64,000 nt of DNA, taken from assembly GCF_004011695.2 (NCBI RefSeq), contig NC_082425.1, positions 930,001 through 994,000 on the forward strand, written 5' to 3'. This document shows, in pieces, positions 23,016 to 33,798 of this stretch. Under the pieces are notes generated by a model. That model searched no databases and had not been told where the DNA came from. It saw nothing but the letters and a program-made list of their open reading frames with translations. How positions within the stretch are numbered: the first letter of the stretch is position 1; every line of letters starts with the position of its first letter. The translations under genes were made by a program, and so were the position numbers. The stretch comes from Ascochyta rabiei. Its lineage: Eukaryota > Ascomycota > Dothideomycetes > Pleosporales > Didymellaceae.

Positions 23016-24324
23016 CTACATGACGTTACATGCCGCAATAATTGGAATGAAAGGCACTACTGCCACACCGGCGCTGATCATGCTCCCTATTCCGCTAACA
23101 ATAGCTGTCGCAAGGCTAGCTTCGTTCAACTTCAAAGAGTACGAAGCAATTTGGATGTTTTGCAACCGATCTGCCACCTCTTTTTCTTTGAAGAGTTTGT
23201 CTACCTCTCGCTGTTTCTTTACGTACTCTAAGCTGTTTGATGGTACTAGATTGAGGGATGTCGTCGCTCGTTTGAGTCTGGACTGTGCATCTTTGTACTG
23301 CTTCTTCCTCAGCTCAAGTACATCAGCAGCTTTCTTTGCCCAGGTATCTGTTATCACTTCAATAGACTGAGTGAGATCTTTCATTGCTGCATTTCGCTGT
23401 ATGATCCTGGTGGACAGTTCTTTGCAGTGTTGTTGTAGATATATCTGTCGATCTGCTTTATTCGTAGCCAGAGCAGCTGTCAGCTGTCTTCTTGTTTCCA
23501 TGAGCTTCGAGTGGAGGTCGCTCTTCTCCTGGAACCAAGACTCTTGAAGCACCAGTCCGGCATCAGTCTCGTATATGGGTAATTTTTCTTCCACAAGCTG
23601 ATACTGCATGTTCAGTACCAATTGTTTGCCTGAGTGTGCTATGGCCGTGACAAGTTCGATGGCCGAAGATTTGCCCGCTGTCAAAGACCTGATCGTGCAA
23701 TTCCCATCGGCAAGTTCTTTCCAGAAATGCGGGTTCCTCAATAATTCGTCTTTGTCCTCGCGGGCTTTGTCGAAATCCTCCACTTTATCCCAGAATGTCG
23801 TGGCCATTGTCACACCATGAAAGTTTTCGGTACCGCACATGGCCTTGAAGACATTCAGGCTTCGTACTGCGCTACCTCCAAGTCGAACGTCAATGATGCG
23901 GTGAAGGTAAATGATTCCACTGAGACGAATTCCCAATTTATATGATCTGACCAACCAGAATGCAACTTCTTGGAGAATGTCGGCGTCGCTTCGATTTGTG
24001 TCGTCAAACCCAGGCGTATCGATAAGACAGATGCGATTTGTCACGCCAGGTACATGCAATGTGTGCATTGTCAGTCCAATGGTACCTTTAATACGCCTTT
24101 TAGTATTTATACGACATTCTCAAAAAAAACTGTTTTCTTACATGATTCAAGGCTTCGAGCCTCGAGGGTTGGCTGTCCAGTACAATTCGTTATGAATCTC
24201 GTCTTACCCACGCCGGTCATTCCCATCACAGCAATGAATAAATCATTTGGACTAGACCCGTCAGTTTATTTTTCGGTGGTAGCTATTGAACACAAATCAA
24301 AGACGCCTACCTCAGGGTTGTCAT
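23016..24324 (-). CDS. P-loop GTPase 1 (AIG1/GIMAP-like) with coiled coil, hydrophobic tail and CNVM terminus
   Basis: Three exons, 24324-24311 (14 nt), 24251-24142 (110 nt) and 24085-23016; 397 residues. The tiny first exon supplies MTTL and an AG that splices to SPNDLFIAVMGMTGVGKT, giving the P-loop GMTGVGKT at residues 15-22. The G3 motif is DTPGFDDT. Where classical GTPases have NKxD, this one has ATTFWDKV. Residues about 190-340 are charged helix and likely coiled coil. A hydrophobic segment near the end (SLATAIVSGIGSMISAGVAV and VVPFIPIIAA) precedes the last four residues CNVM, which fit a CaaX prenylation box. The intron after the P-loop exon has the same position and phase as in the two paralogues nearby. 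AIG1/GIMAP proteins act at membranes in plant and animal immunity; a similar role here is inference. Confidence 0.8.
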
Positions 24325-25006
24325 GGTCTCGAGCTTGTTGAGCAACGAAATCGTGCTGGGGGATGGAACTCCGCTGCGTGATTATACGTTTGTTGCAGAT
24401 AGCATAGTGAGATGCGCATGGTTGGGTCACTGTCTCTACCCAACCGGCTGGCCTTGTGCAGGAAGCTGCGGTCGTGGCTCAGTCACAGGCTCATCTGGCC
24501 CACCTTTAGGCACCTGCGACGCATGCTGCTCGTCAAGAGCTGGAGGCCGTTCACATGCAGACAGAAAGCCAATATATTTCGCTGCATCTCAACGCACGAG
24601 GCTGGCTCCAGAACAAGAATTGTAAGCTGACGTGATGGGGCACGGCTCAAACTCAGCTGCAGCTACCAGGGCGCGCAGATCAGTCCACATGATCCTTGTC
24701 GTGCGTCAGCTCATGCAGCCCAAAAGCCAGCAGGCAAAAGCCCATTATGGCTTTAGTGTATCATCGTGCAGTCGCGCAATCAAAATTACAAGTCGCCAGA
24801 TTTGCGGCTTGAGCCATCGATATGATGGTAGAAGAGAAAGTGCGGACGTCCGGGTGAATTTACTCATGACTCTAGACCAGAGGAAATTCTCTAACACACT
24901 GGTACATAGGAATCTTGGAGAAACGTTAACTAGAGGCAGTCTACATCATATTCAGTTTTCCGACGTCGCACTTGAGGAATTCGACCCCAATCACCCGTTG
25001 CAGGGC
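24325..25006. other. Divergent promoter space between GTPase 1 (-) and GTPase 2 (+)
   Basis: About 680 bp. A plus-strand open frame (24632-25075) fills part of it but overlaps the first exon of GTPase 2 in another frame and has no recognisable domain. It presumably holds both promoters. Confidence 0.45.
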
Positions 25007-26319
25007 ATGGACGAGTCACGTCCGACGGAAAGGTATCATCTAGATGCTGTAAAGCACAACAAAGGCTTATCATGAAGATAGTATTCCTGAATACGGAGTG
25101 CTCATTGTAGGACTCACAGGTTCAGGCAAGAGTACGTTCATCTCGTTGCTTGCAGATGAGACGGTGCAAATTGGGCATGATCTTTCTTCTTGTAAGTCAA
25201 GTATGTACGATGTCAGGGTTTGGTTGGACTGATGCGTTATAAACAGGTACAGTCAGAGCCCAAGGGTACGCTGCGACTGTTGGAGCAAGTTCCGTATTTC
25301 TCCTAGACACTCCCGGCTTCGACGATACAGACCGATCTGATCTTGATGTTGTAAGTGAGATCGTAACAGGGCTGCATATACTGTCCCGATCGGGTGTAAG
25401 TCTGGTTGGTGTTATTTACATACAACGCATAACAGACACGCGCATGTCAGGGTCATCAAGGAAGTCTTTGGAGATTCTCAAAGCTATCTGTGGGGTCCCT
25501 GCTTCAGTCAACATCACCTTTGTGACCACAATGTGGGACAAACTGGGTCCCAATTCAGATACAGTAGGAGAAGAACGCACGGAAGAGATGAAGAGGTTGT
25601 TCTTGGCCGAATTCATTGAGAAAGGAGCCCAGGTTCAGAGACATTCTGGTACAGTGGCATCTGCCAGAGGTATCGTGGATAGGATACTCTCGAATAACAA
25701 AACAGTTACGCTGGAGATCGAGCACGAGATGATTGAAGAGGGTCGTCTTCTCGAGCAAACCCAAGTTGGTAGGATTCTCCAGCGGGATCTAAAAGAACAA
25801 CAGAAAGAGTTTGATGTGGAATTGAAGGAAATTGAGCAGCAGCTACTGGAAGCGCAGCAATCAAACGACAGTACTGCGGTAGCTTCACTCTCAGAAGATT
25901 TGGAACGTCACAAAGAGAATCTCGAGAGATTACATTATCCTTGTAGTCAGCTTCACTACAACGTACAGCAGCTCGGGGAGAGAAGGGCTGCTAGCCTAGG
26001 ACTGCAACCTGAGGAAGCTCGACAGCTGTCAACGGATGTCGGTGACGACACCAACGACGAGATCAGATCGCGTATCCGAAGAACCAATCAACGTGCGCAT
26101 TCCCTACGACAAGATCAGGATCTGGAAATACAGTCTTTCAACGCTCAGTTTGCGAGGCTACAGAATGAAGAGTATTATCAGAGGAGAGAAAGAGACGCAC
26201 TTGCAAGAGCGAGGAGACGGGCAGAAGCACGCGAGTTGGAGAGACCTATGGCAATCCTTACTGTATGGCAACACTTGTTCCGGGTTACGTATTTGAATCC
26301 TCGCCGATCGCGATATTAG
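25007..26319 (+). CDS. P-loop GTPase 2 (AIG1/GIMAP-like) with coiled-coil tail
   Basis: Three exons, 25007-25032 (26 nt), 25082-25191 (110 nt) and 25247-26319; 402 residues. The frame carrying the P-loop has no ATG after its upstream stop, so a small first exon is required. ATG GAC GAG...GAA AG spliced to T ATT CCT gives MDESRPTESIPEYGVLIVG, and the P-loop GLTGSGKS falls at residues 19-26. G3 is LLDTPGFDDTDRSD. The G4 position reads VTTMWDKLG instead of NKxD. Residues about 205-380 are a long, highly charged coiled coil with Gln-rich stretches. The C-terminus is basic (NPRRSRY) and lacks the CaaX-like ending of the two paralogues. Exon 2 has the same length and phases as in GTPases 1 and 3. 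Confidence 0.8.
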
Positions 26320-27421
26320 AGATATAAAAAATGGCAAACAAGCACATGTCGTCTACGGCAGCCTGACTGAGCGCGAATAGGATTCTTTGAAAACGAAGAC
26401 ATATGATATAGTTGCAATACAGGTACGTGGCTATATGCTACACAAGGACGCAACTATTGCAGTCTACCGTCATTTGCTTGATCATAAGTCAATATACCAG
26501 GATCGGGCAACACATATTGTAGGAACTGCTTCGAATTAAGCTATGTTGTTAGGATTTTGTGAAATCAACCCCTTCTAAGTTCTATCCGATCTTATAATGC
26601 CGGTCCACAATGATTTGCTGAATGAGCGTACTTTTGTTTGATCCTGTCACTCCTAGTGGCTTGAGCATACTCACCAGTCCATACTATCGTGGACTTACCC
26701 CTACTATGCCCGCCACAAGAACCCCATCTACATTTTCTGTAATGGATCGCCTCTCTAAGATACTGGACTTCTGAGTCATGTATCGCGTTACGTGATTGGG
26801 GGTTTGGTTGCGGTTAAAGAAGAGCGGGGGCCCAATCCTTCAACATAATGGTAGGCGAGTGATTGGTGCCAAAATCTGCAGTCAGAATCCAGAAGGCTGA
26901 GTGAAAACAAGCCATGGATGTGAAAGACCCAATCGAGGCTGAGCAACTTGGCCTGGGACAGAAGGACTATCATCGACCTCGTCCTAGGGCGCAGTGTTTG
27001 CGAACTACAGCGTTGAATATGCATGACGTGTTCGGCTTATTGAACGATCACCTGCATGCATATAGTGCATGACCAAAATGCAGAAACGTTCGCAGTTTGC
27101 CTTGTAGGATGCCACTGCATTCTTGGAGGTTCGCGATTGGTCATTGAGTTTGCCTAATAACGCCAAAAAAAGGCAATCGATTCCTTGACAATGGCCAATA
27201 TATAGTGCATGCAGCGGCTGCCTTATCATTCAGCCTAGCTGTGTCATGCTTCTTGGAAACTCACGCCTGCGAGATGCGGGGTCTGCGCTTGAGAAATCAT
27301 GACCGGACGAATCGGCTGAGCCTTGCGCCTTCAATCACGGTGGACAGGCTCAGTGAAAACGTTGGAACGCCTTCGAAGACCTGAAAAGCTGAGTTTGATC
27401 CACTCAGCGGATTGTATCACA
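26320..27421. other. Intergenic between GTPases 2 and 3
   Basis: About 1.1 kb with no supported gene. An 11-bp sequence (tatagtgcatg) occurs twice, at about 27061 and 27201, the second within a CCAAT-TATATA arrangement upstream of GTPase 3. Confidence 0.45.
27195..27204 (+). promoter_or_regulatory. Possible CCAAT/TATA element upstream of GTPase 3
   Basis: The sequence ccaatatata lies about 220 bp before the start codon at 27422. Both motifs occur by chance in AT-rich DNA, so the call is weak. Confidence 0.3.
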
Positions 27422-28685
27422 ATGCTTTCAGCTACAGACGTCCTGAAGAAAGTTAAGCAAGAGATGGGGGGACTCAACGACAGGACAAGAGTACTTCCAA
27501 TGTGAGTACATATGAAGGAGCAATGTGAAACAACAAAATTCTCACTTTTTTTGCAGAGCTGGTGATATCGTCATTGCCGTAATGGGAGTGACGGGAGTTG
27601 GCAAAAGCACGTTTGTCAATCACTTCTCGAATGAGTCGGCGATCGTGGGCCATGGCTTGGAAGCTTGTGAGTCCGCTGCTGCTGGTTGTTTACAGTACCT
27701 TGGATTCTAAGTCGCTCGTACAGGCACTGCGAACGTGGAGATATATCCATCTACACTTCCTGACGGAACCAAACTATTCTTGGTGGACACCCCAGGCTTC
27801 GATGACACCTACAAATCGGACACCGTAATCTTGAGGGAAATAGCGAGCTGGTTGAGCACCGCTCACGAAGAGAAGATCAAGCTTGCAGGTATTGTCTACT
27901 TGCATCGAATCCTCGACGTCCGTGTGGGGGGTGCTGCAATGCAAAACCTGCGCATGTTCAAAGCACTCTGCGGCAACGACAGTCTCGAAGCGGTTGTACT
28001 TGCCACTACTCGCTGGCATAACGTCACCTTGGATGAAGGAATTGAAAGGGAACAGCAGCTCTGCGACAGTCCGAACATGTGGAAACAAATGATCGATCAT
28101 GGCAGCAAAGTCATGAGACAGGACAGAGATGAAGCATCAGCACGTGAGATCCTGGAGTATCTCATAAAACGCAAAAAACCTGTTACACTGGATATCCAGG
28201 TCGAACTTGTTGACAACAAGAAGAACTTGAATGAAACAGGAGCCGGACAGGAACTGCACGCTGAACTTGAGAAGCAAAAGAAACACTACGAAAAGCAACT
28301 CGCGACGCTGCGTAAAGAAATGGGAGATGCCATGGTAAAGATGGACAAAGACATGAAGAAGGAGTTCCAAGTTGAAAAGGATGAGATAAAACGTCGGCTC
28401 CGAGAGGCCAGAGAGCATGACCGCCAGCTACAGATTGGTCGAGAAGAACTCAGGCGACAGATGGCACTAGAAGCACAGAAGGAAAGGAACACGTTACTAG
28501 AACAATTGCGACAGCAGGAAAGATTACTTGCGAGGGAAGAGAATCGCCTGGAACAGCAAAAAGAGCGACACAAGTACCAGTTGCAGACGAACAAGATGAC
28601 GACATATCTACAACAGCAGGAGAAAGAGAATGCGAAACTTCGACGAAGGATAAACAACGCTAGGCTTGACTGTGTTATCATGTAG
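27422..28685 (+). CDS. P-loop GTPase 3 (AIG1/GIMAP-like) with coiled coil and CVIM CaaX box
   Basis: Three exons, 27422-27501 (80 nt), 27557-27666 (110 nt) and 27724-28685; 383 residues. The P-loop GVTGVGKS is at residues 37-44; G3 is LVDTPGFDDTYKSD. The G4 position reads ATTRWHNV, so even the WD of the paralogues is altered. The segment IVYLHRILDVRVGG is closely matched by IIYLHRIIDVRLGG in GTPase 1, making these two the closer pair. From about residue 190 the protein is a long coiled coil rich in Lys, Glu, Gln and Arg. The last four residues, CVIM, form a textbook farnesylation box (cysteine, two aliphatics, Met). Its first exon is longer than in the paralogues and adds a helical MLSATDVLKKVKQEMGGL segment. 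Membrane attachment through a farnesyl group is likely but inferred. Confidence 0.83.
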
Positions 28686-29037
28686 ATTGGTCATTAGGCT
28701 GTCTGGTGGCCAGTACACCAAACGAAATACCTGTAATTCCAATAACAAGCGAACGAAACAAGGAAAGAGATTGGTTTCGAGCTGGAAACAGTACTGGAAA
28801 TTACGTGCGAGTATGCGGCCATCCACGGATTGAGTCTTTTGTTATTCTGCTAGACCGCAAATTGAACTTGGAGATTGTTGGTGGCGTTAGACTCTTATAG
28901 TAAAATTCACAGCTCTCTTTCCTTCTATCTTCTTCCTTAACGACAGATGAATAAGCGGTTTCAAGATGCTCTCAGAAAAATCCCTATCGAAGTTGATTAG
29001 TATACCCACCCAGGGGAGAAGAAGCTCATCCAGACAC
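28686..29037. other. Intergenic between convergent genes
   Basis: Shared 3' region of GTPase 3 (+) and the CoA-binding protein (-); no coding sequence seen. Confidence 0.5.
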
Positions 29038-29589
29038 TCAAAGCCTCGACCACTCCCTCCCTGCAGCTTCCAATCCCGCTTCTCCATCAACAAGCACACA
29101 CCAACCCTCCCCGCCTCTCCCCCCATCCCCCGCAATTGCAGCCTCAAAGTTCTTCCGCGCGTACTCTAACACCTCATCATCGAAACTCCCTGGCTGTAGC
29201 CACACGGCGGGAACCCCAGCCTCTTTCGCTTCCCGCAACAGCTGCTTTGTGACGGCAGGCGGTGTGATCACAGACAGCGAGTACTGCGACGCCGGCGGAT
29301 CTGACAGCGCGGTCGGCGATGCGACGGTGGTGTGGTCGCGGCGCAGGACTGAGATGGTGGGGGAGCGCGGGTTGATAGGCGTTGCGGGAAGCGAGTGCTG
29401 GAGGTACCATGCGAATACTTGTCGTACATGTCAGTACACGTCTACAACGGTCTGACTATGGCTCTAGATTGGCGAGCGTTGCGGGGATGCTGGCTGCATA
29501 CCTCTATGTCCAAATTTGGAAGGGTCAGAAGATGCACCCGCCACAGCGAAGCGTGGTGACGAGAAGAATATTTTGAGCGCTGCTTCCAT
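29038..29589 (-). CDS. CoA-binding domain (Rossmann) protein, YccU-like
   Basis: Two exons, 29589-29502 and 29417-29038 (84-bp intron, donor AGAG|GTATGC, acceptor GACAAG); 155 residues. The first exon is short and has no long open frame of its own, so the gene is easily missed. It gives MEAALKIFFSSPRFAVAGAS followed by SDPSKFGHR, and the splice continues VFAWYLQHSLPATPINPR. This is the usual order of the CoA_binding_2 family: glycine-rich loop VAGASSDP, then TPINP. Later motifs are SVITPPAVTK and VWLQPGSFDDE, both typical. The protein ends GGEGWCVLVDG plus a short tail. Family members are small cytosolic Rossmann proteins thought to bind CoA; no enzymatic role is established. Confidence 0.8.
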
Positions 29590-29854
29590 GTCTGCGTCAC
29601 GCTTCTGATCTCTTGTTGTTGGCATATGTGTGTTGTTTTATGTACAGAGCGTTGACGCTGAGAGCTTGAAGGGCAATGCGTGGAGATGAGCGGACCGAGG
29701 CACGGGTCACGTCATCGCTACGCGCCTCGCGTGCTGTGCTGAAACAGCGTGCTGCGACAAGTGGACCTCGTCTCTACCAATCAATACAGCAACACAGTGC
29801 ATTATTCATTTATTTCATTGGGTCAAACTAACCTGAGCTGCCTACTCCACTAAT
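29590..29854. other. Spacer between the CoA-binding and aminopeptidase genes
   Basis: Upstream region of the CoA-binding gene and downstream region of the aminopeptidase gene, both on the minus strand. No feature seen. Confidence 0.4.
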
Positions 29855-31083
29855 CTATTTGAATTCGGCAAAGGCGAGCTCGTACGCCAAACCAAGCGTC
29901 AGCTTCGCGTGCTGGAGCATGTGATCGAAGCTCAGATACTCGATCTTGTCCTCAGTGGTATGTATCTTGTTGTCAGAGTACTTGAAGTCAGACTCAATGA
30001 CAAAAGCAGATGGGTAGCCAGCCTTAGATGCACTGGCATGGTCGGAGCAAGCGTAGCCACACTTGGTCAGGATATAGGGGATGTCGCAGTACTCAGTGAT
30101 GACCTCCTTGATGAACTCAGTGAGACCAGGGTCGACAAAATCGGTGATCACACCGACAGACTCCGGCTCGCCGTTGTCGAGTGTCTTCTGCACGTAGCCA
30201 GTCATGTCTTGCTGCAGCATAGCCTTCACATCACGACGTTCCTTTTGGTATGACTGGAAGATAGCCTGGCTTCCCAACAATCCGCCTTCCTCGGCTGAGT
30301 ACCAGTGGAATTCGACCGTGTTTTCTGCCTGGCCCCTCAGAATGTCCTTCGACTTGAGAAGCACTCGCAGTGCCTCCAATATAGTAACAGTACCGCTACC
30401 ATCGTCATCTGCACCAGGGGCAGCGAGGATGGAGGGAAGAAACAGATTGATGCTGTCTTGGTGCGCACCAATGACCACAGTTTTGTTGCTCTTGCCTGGG
30501 ATGGTGGCGATGATGCTGGATTGGCCCCAAGGGTGGGGAAACGCTTTCACAAAAGCATCTTTAGCACCTGCGTCTTTCAAAGTGCTATCCACCTGCTTAA
30601 ACAGCCACGCTGAGGATTGCGCGCCGTACTGAGACTTGTAGTAACGAGTGTGGAATGAAGTGAATGTCTCGAGGTGCTTGCGCATGTTGCGTTGGTCGAG
30701 TTCCTTCAAAAGAGGGACCACAGTCTTGTTGTGAGCGGTTTTTGAGGGGAAAGTGACCTTTTCGGCAGCGATCTCACGGCTGAGAGTACTGAGGTCATCG
30801 CTGTGTGTGATGTCGAAGAAGTTGATGTTTTGCTGCAACTGTCAGTACTTCTCGCCGGCTCACGAATCCCCATTTTGGTTGAAAAAGCACCTACTCGACG
30901 TAAAGCCCACTTCTCGTCCTCGGTCACCCATCGTGTCTCACCAGGAGATAGCTCAATTAGGTACTGGTCTGGCTCATCGATCGTCACTTGGGGATTCTGA
31001 AGGACCATCTGTGGGTCTTTGGGCATGGCAATAGCCGCAGCAAGAGCTACAGCCGACAGAGACAACAAAACTGAAGACTTCAT
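29855..31083 (-). CDS. LAP1: Secreted leucine aminopeptidase, M28 family
   Basis: Two exons, 31083-30895 and 30832-29855 (62-bp intron, CGA|GTAGGT...GTTGCAG); 388 residues, the usual length of fungal Lap1. Residues 1-18 are a signal peptide ([18 protein letters not shown]), followed by a propeptide to about residue 80. The M28 zinc ligands and catalytic residues lie in GAHQDS (His, Asp), [10 protein letters not shown] (bridging Asp), the Glu pair in [10 protein letters not shown], the Asp-containing MLQQDMTGY, and [10 protein letters not shown] (final His). Two cysteines in [14 protein letters not shown] probably form the conserved disulfide. Lap1 releases N-terminal residues from peptides outside the cell for nutrition and is common in saprobic and pathogenic fungi. 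Confidence 0.94.
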
Positions 31084-32134
31084 GGTCGCTAAAGGCGGTT
31101 GTTGTAGTTAGGGTGGATGTTGTTGTCGTGAGGGTGCCTGGATCTGGCGCGGCGATTAGAGACCAAGCCGAGCTGTCCAGAAAGGGTAAGGCGCATGCCG
31201 TCATTGATCACGGTCACGCGTCGCGCCTTCTGCTGCCGCATCGAGCTGACCAACGCTAAGAGCTCAACCTTGCCTTAGCAGCTCCACCTAACTAACGCTA
31301 GGCATTATCTTCTAAACCTACTTAGAAGATAATATAAATATATTAGGATTATGTTTACATTAAAGTGTTAAGGTTAGAGTTAGTTTAAGGTTAGAGCTAG
31401 TTTAAGGTTAGAGTTAGCTTAAGGTTAGGGTTATTTTAAGGTTAGAGTTATCTAGAATCTATTATATATTATTATTATAGAGTGCAGTAGCTGCAAAGAT
31501 CTTAATTTTAGTGTTCTTGTGTGTTGCTTAGACTAAGTTATCTGCCGCATTGCCAGTGTTACACGACCACTGATTCAATCAACTTGAGAAGGTATAAATG
31601 CTCCTTCATTAATATCAGAACCTTGGTTTTCTGTTCATAATGTTGAACAACGACACTCGATTCGAGGTGTTATCAAGCGTATCCTTTGTCTGCAATGAGA
31701 TAATGCATAATATCCTCCAACGGCCTGATTTGCTGTGTTGCGTGTGGTTCATTGTATCTTCTATCCTTCACACCAGGTCCTCGCTAAGCCCAGTGTGCTA
31801 ACAACGAACATCAAATTACTGCTATTTGCTTGAGTTATCACACAGTCTTTGTCCGCCTGCTACAACGGTCATTTCTTTGTCGCCTCTTAAAAGTCAGTGC
31901 AGTTCCGCCATCCCCGAATGTTAATCTTGCACAAAAAATACTATTCTCTGATGCCGTGACAATGAAAGCATGCGCCATACTACTGCCTATCGTTCACTCT
32001 CTCCAGCCTCACCTGCGTGCTCTTGCTCCACCATACACAGGTATCGTCAAAGCAGAAGTTTTGAAGTACTCTTACGTCTCACTACTTCCTTCATGACGTT
32101 TATAAACAGCAGCATTTTCTATTCAAGGATGACA
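31084..32134. other. AT-rich intergenic region with degenerate repeat
   Basis: About 1 kb, clearly more AT-rich than the surroundings between about 31290 and 31520. It contains the 17-bp repeat array described separately. No open frame with support. The composition suggests old repeat-derived DNA, possibly mutated by RIP, but no transposon domain can be seen. Confidence 0.45.
31368..31452. repeat. 17-bp tandem repeat, five copies, telomere-like
   Basis: Five head-to-tail 17-bp units of consensus ttaaggttagagttagt, each with one to four changes. The unit contains GGTTAG cores, and copy 4 contains TTAGGGTTA, which matches the fungal telomere repeat (TTAGGG). Confidence 0.85.
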
Positions 32135-33798
32135 CTACAGCTCTCGATGAGCAATGACTAGGTATCTCTGCGCAAAATGACCAATATGAGAGAGAAGGAA
32201 TGAGGCTGCAAACATCAGCAAGCACAAAAGCCATGGAAGGGGCACCATCACACATCCGTAAAGGCGGTTTAGCGCTGGAGACTCATTCTGCAGATTGCTC
32301 TGCTGTAGAGTTGATGCAGCGTTGCCGTACTGGACATTCATGTTGCCCTGAGAGATCGAGAGTGTAGTCTTCGATGTGTCGTCCAACACCATCCTACTAC
32401 GCGGGCCCTGATACTCTGACACCTCGTCGGGTGAGATCGAACGAGGATAGTTTGTTGGCGTTGGTTCGGTAGTACTCCTGTGCGTGTTACTCGAAGAACT
32501 GTGGCGTTCCCTGAAGATTTCGACGACGTTACGAAGGCGCTGGCCCGGTTCGTTGTTGTCCATTCTCAGCCAGTCGATTCGACGTAATGGAATGTTTGCG
32601 TCCTGGGAAGCCTTGACTAGGCGTTGGGCCCATGCTTCAATTTTCACCTGGGTAATATCTTTGGCTTGCAGTGAGAAACGCAGTTTTACGCCAGCTTCCT
32701 CCAGTGGGCTTGAATCGAATTGTTCAGCATCATGTTGGGTTTGCTCTTTGGATTGGCCATCAATAGGCCTCAACTGCACATGACGTCCATCATCTTTGTA
32801 TAAACGATCGTGCAGCTTGGCCTGACCTCCACTGTTTCTGGTGATTTCCTCCAAAAGCCTAGTAGTCAGAATGCGTTGGTCAGGATCCGCAGCCCACAAT
32901 CTGTCCAAGGTATTTATCAGACTTCTTGTGAAAGAAAACTCCCCTGGTGCTGGTGTATTGCCGCCCTTGGGGCATGCAGCAAGTAAATCGTAGATCCTAC
33001 GGCTGTGATGGCGACCCTTTTGCGCGTCGCTGGCGAAACAACAATCGAGTATTGTCAAGACATCTCCCTCAATGTCTTCGTCGAGTAGTGGACTTTCCGC
33101 TTTATGCCAATAGGCCACAGCGAGACTATTTCCTTCTTGCTGTTCATCTTCGTTTCGTCTCCTAGATCTCAATCAGCGACAAACATTAGAAATAGCATCA
33201 ACGACTTACGCTGCTAACAGGAGTCTCTTTTCTCCATCAGAACTGTCTAGTATACCATGCCCGGTATAGTATATGATCATGAGCTTGTTCTGCCCGTCGT
33301 GGGCGCTGATGTGCTCGGAGATAGCACTGTTGAGAGCAAATTGAGGCTTCCGAACCTTGGGATTCAAGCGTAGTTCAGTACTGCTCGAGAATCCGAATCG
33401 AGCAAACACGCGATTTAAGTCTTCGATCTGGTAGTTATCAGCAGAAGTTTCGAAAGAACATCAAACCTATCGAAATATGAGATTCAGGCTTTTGAATGAC
33501 TAACCTCCTTGTTGTGGCCGTCACGATAATCATCGATCTCAGGATCCCATCTGATGATGAGCGGAGCCACTTGAACATAGCTGTTGGGGATTTTCAATTC
33601 TTTTTTGATTGCATTCTCAAACCAGGCTTGCCGCTGCGTTTCTTGTTTCCTTTCATCATCACTGGATGAAACTGTGAAGCTCTCGCCCTGGGTAAGCCCC
33701 TGCGCAGACTCAGCTGTTTCCTGTGGAGTGAGTTCAAATTGGGCTTTCGTGGTAGTTTGGATGGTCAAACTGTCAGGCTGAGATTGTTGTGTATCCAT
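32135..33798 (-). CDS. Caspase-like (C14) protease with C-terminal membrane anchor
   Basis: Three exons, 33798-33505, 33427-33210 and 33161-32135; introns of 77 and 48 bp; 512 residues. The N-terminal 75 residues are a polar, Gln/Thr/Ser-rich segment. The caspase-like core (about residues 80-260) begins APLIIRWDPEIDDYRDGHNK. Its catalytic histidine sits in LMIIYYTGHG (His155) and the catalytic cysteine in VLTILDCCFAS (Cys211 or Cys212; the second aligns best). A long middle region follows (residues about 265-465). One strong transmembrane segment is at about 474-497, within MVPLPWLLCLLMFAASFLLS, leaving a 15-residue tail. Fungal caspase-like proteins belong to clan CD and have been linked to cell death. 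Membrane tethering, divergence from a small orphan gene and proximity to DUF6594 suggest a membrane-associated defence or death role; that is inference. Confidence 0.8.

Noticed and set aside
24632..25075. 147-codon open frame between GTPases 1 and 2
   Set aside because: No domain, overlaps the first exon of GTPase 2 in another frame, and its codon use looks random.
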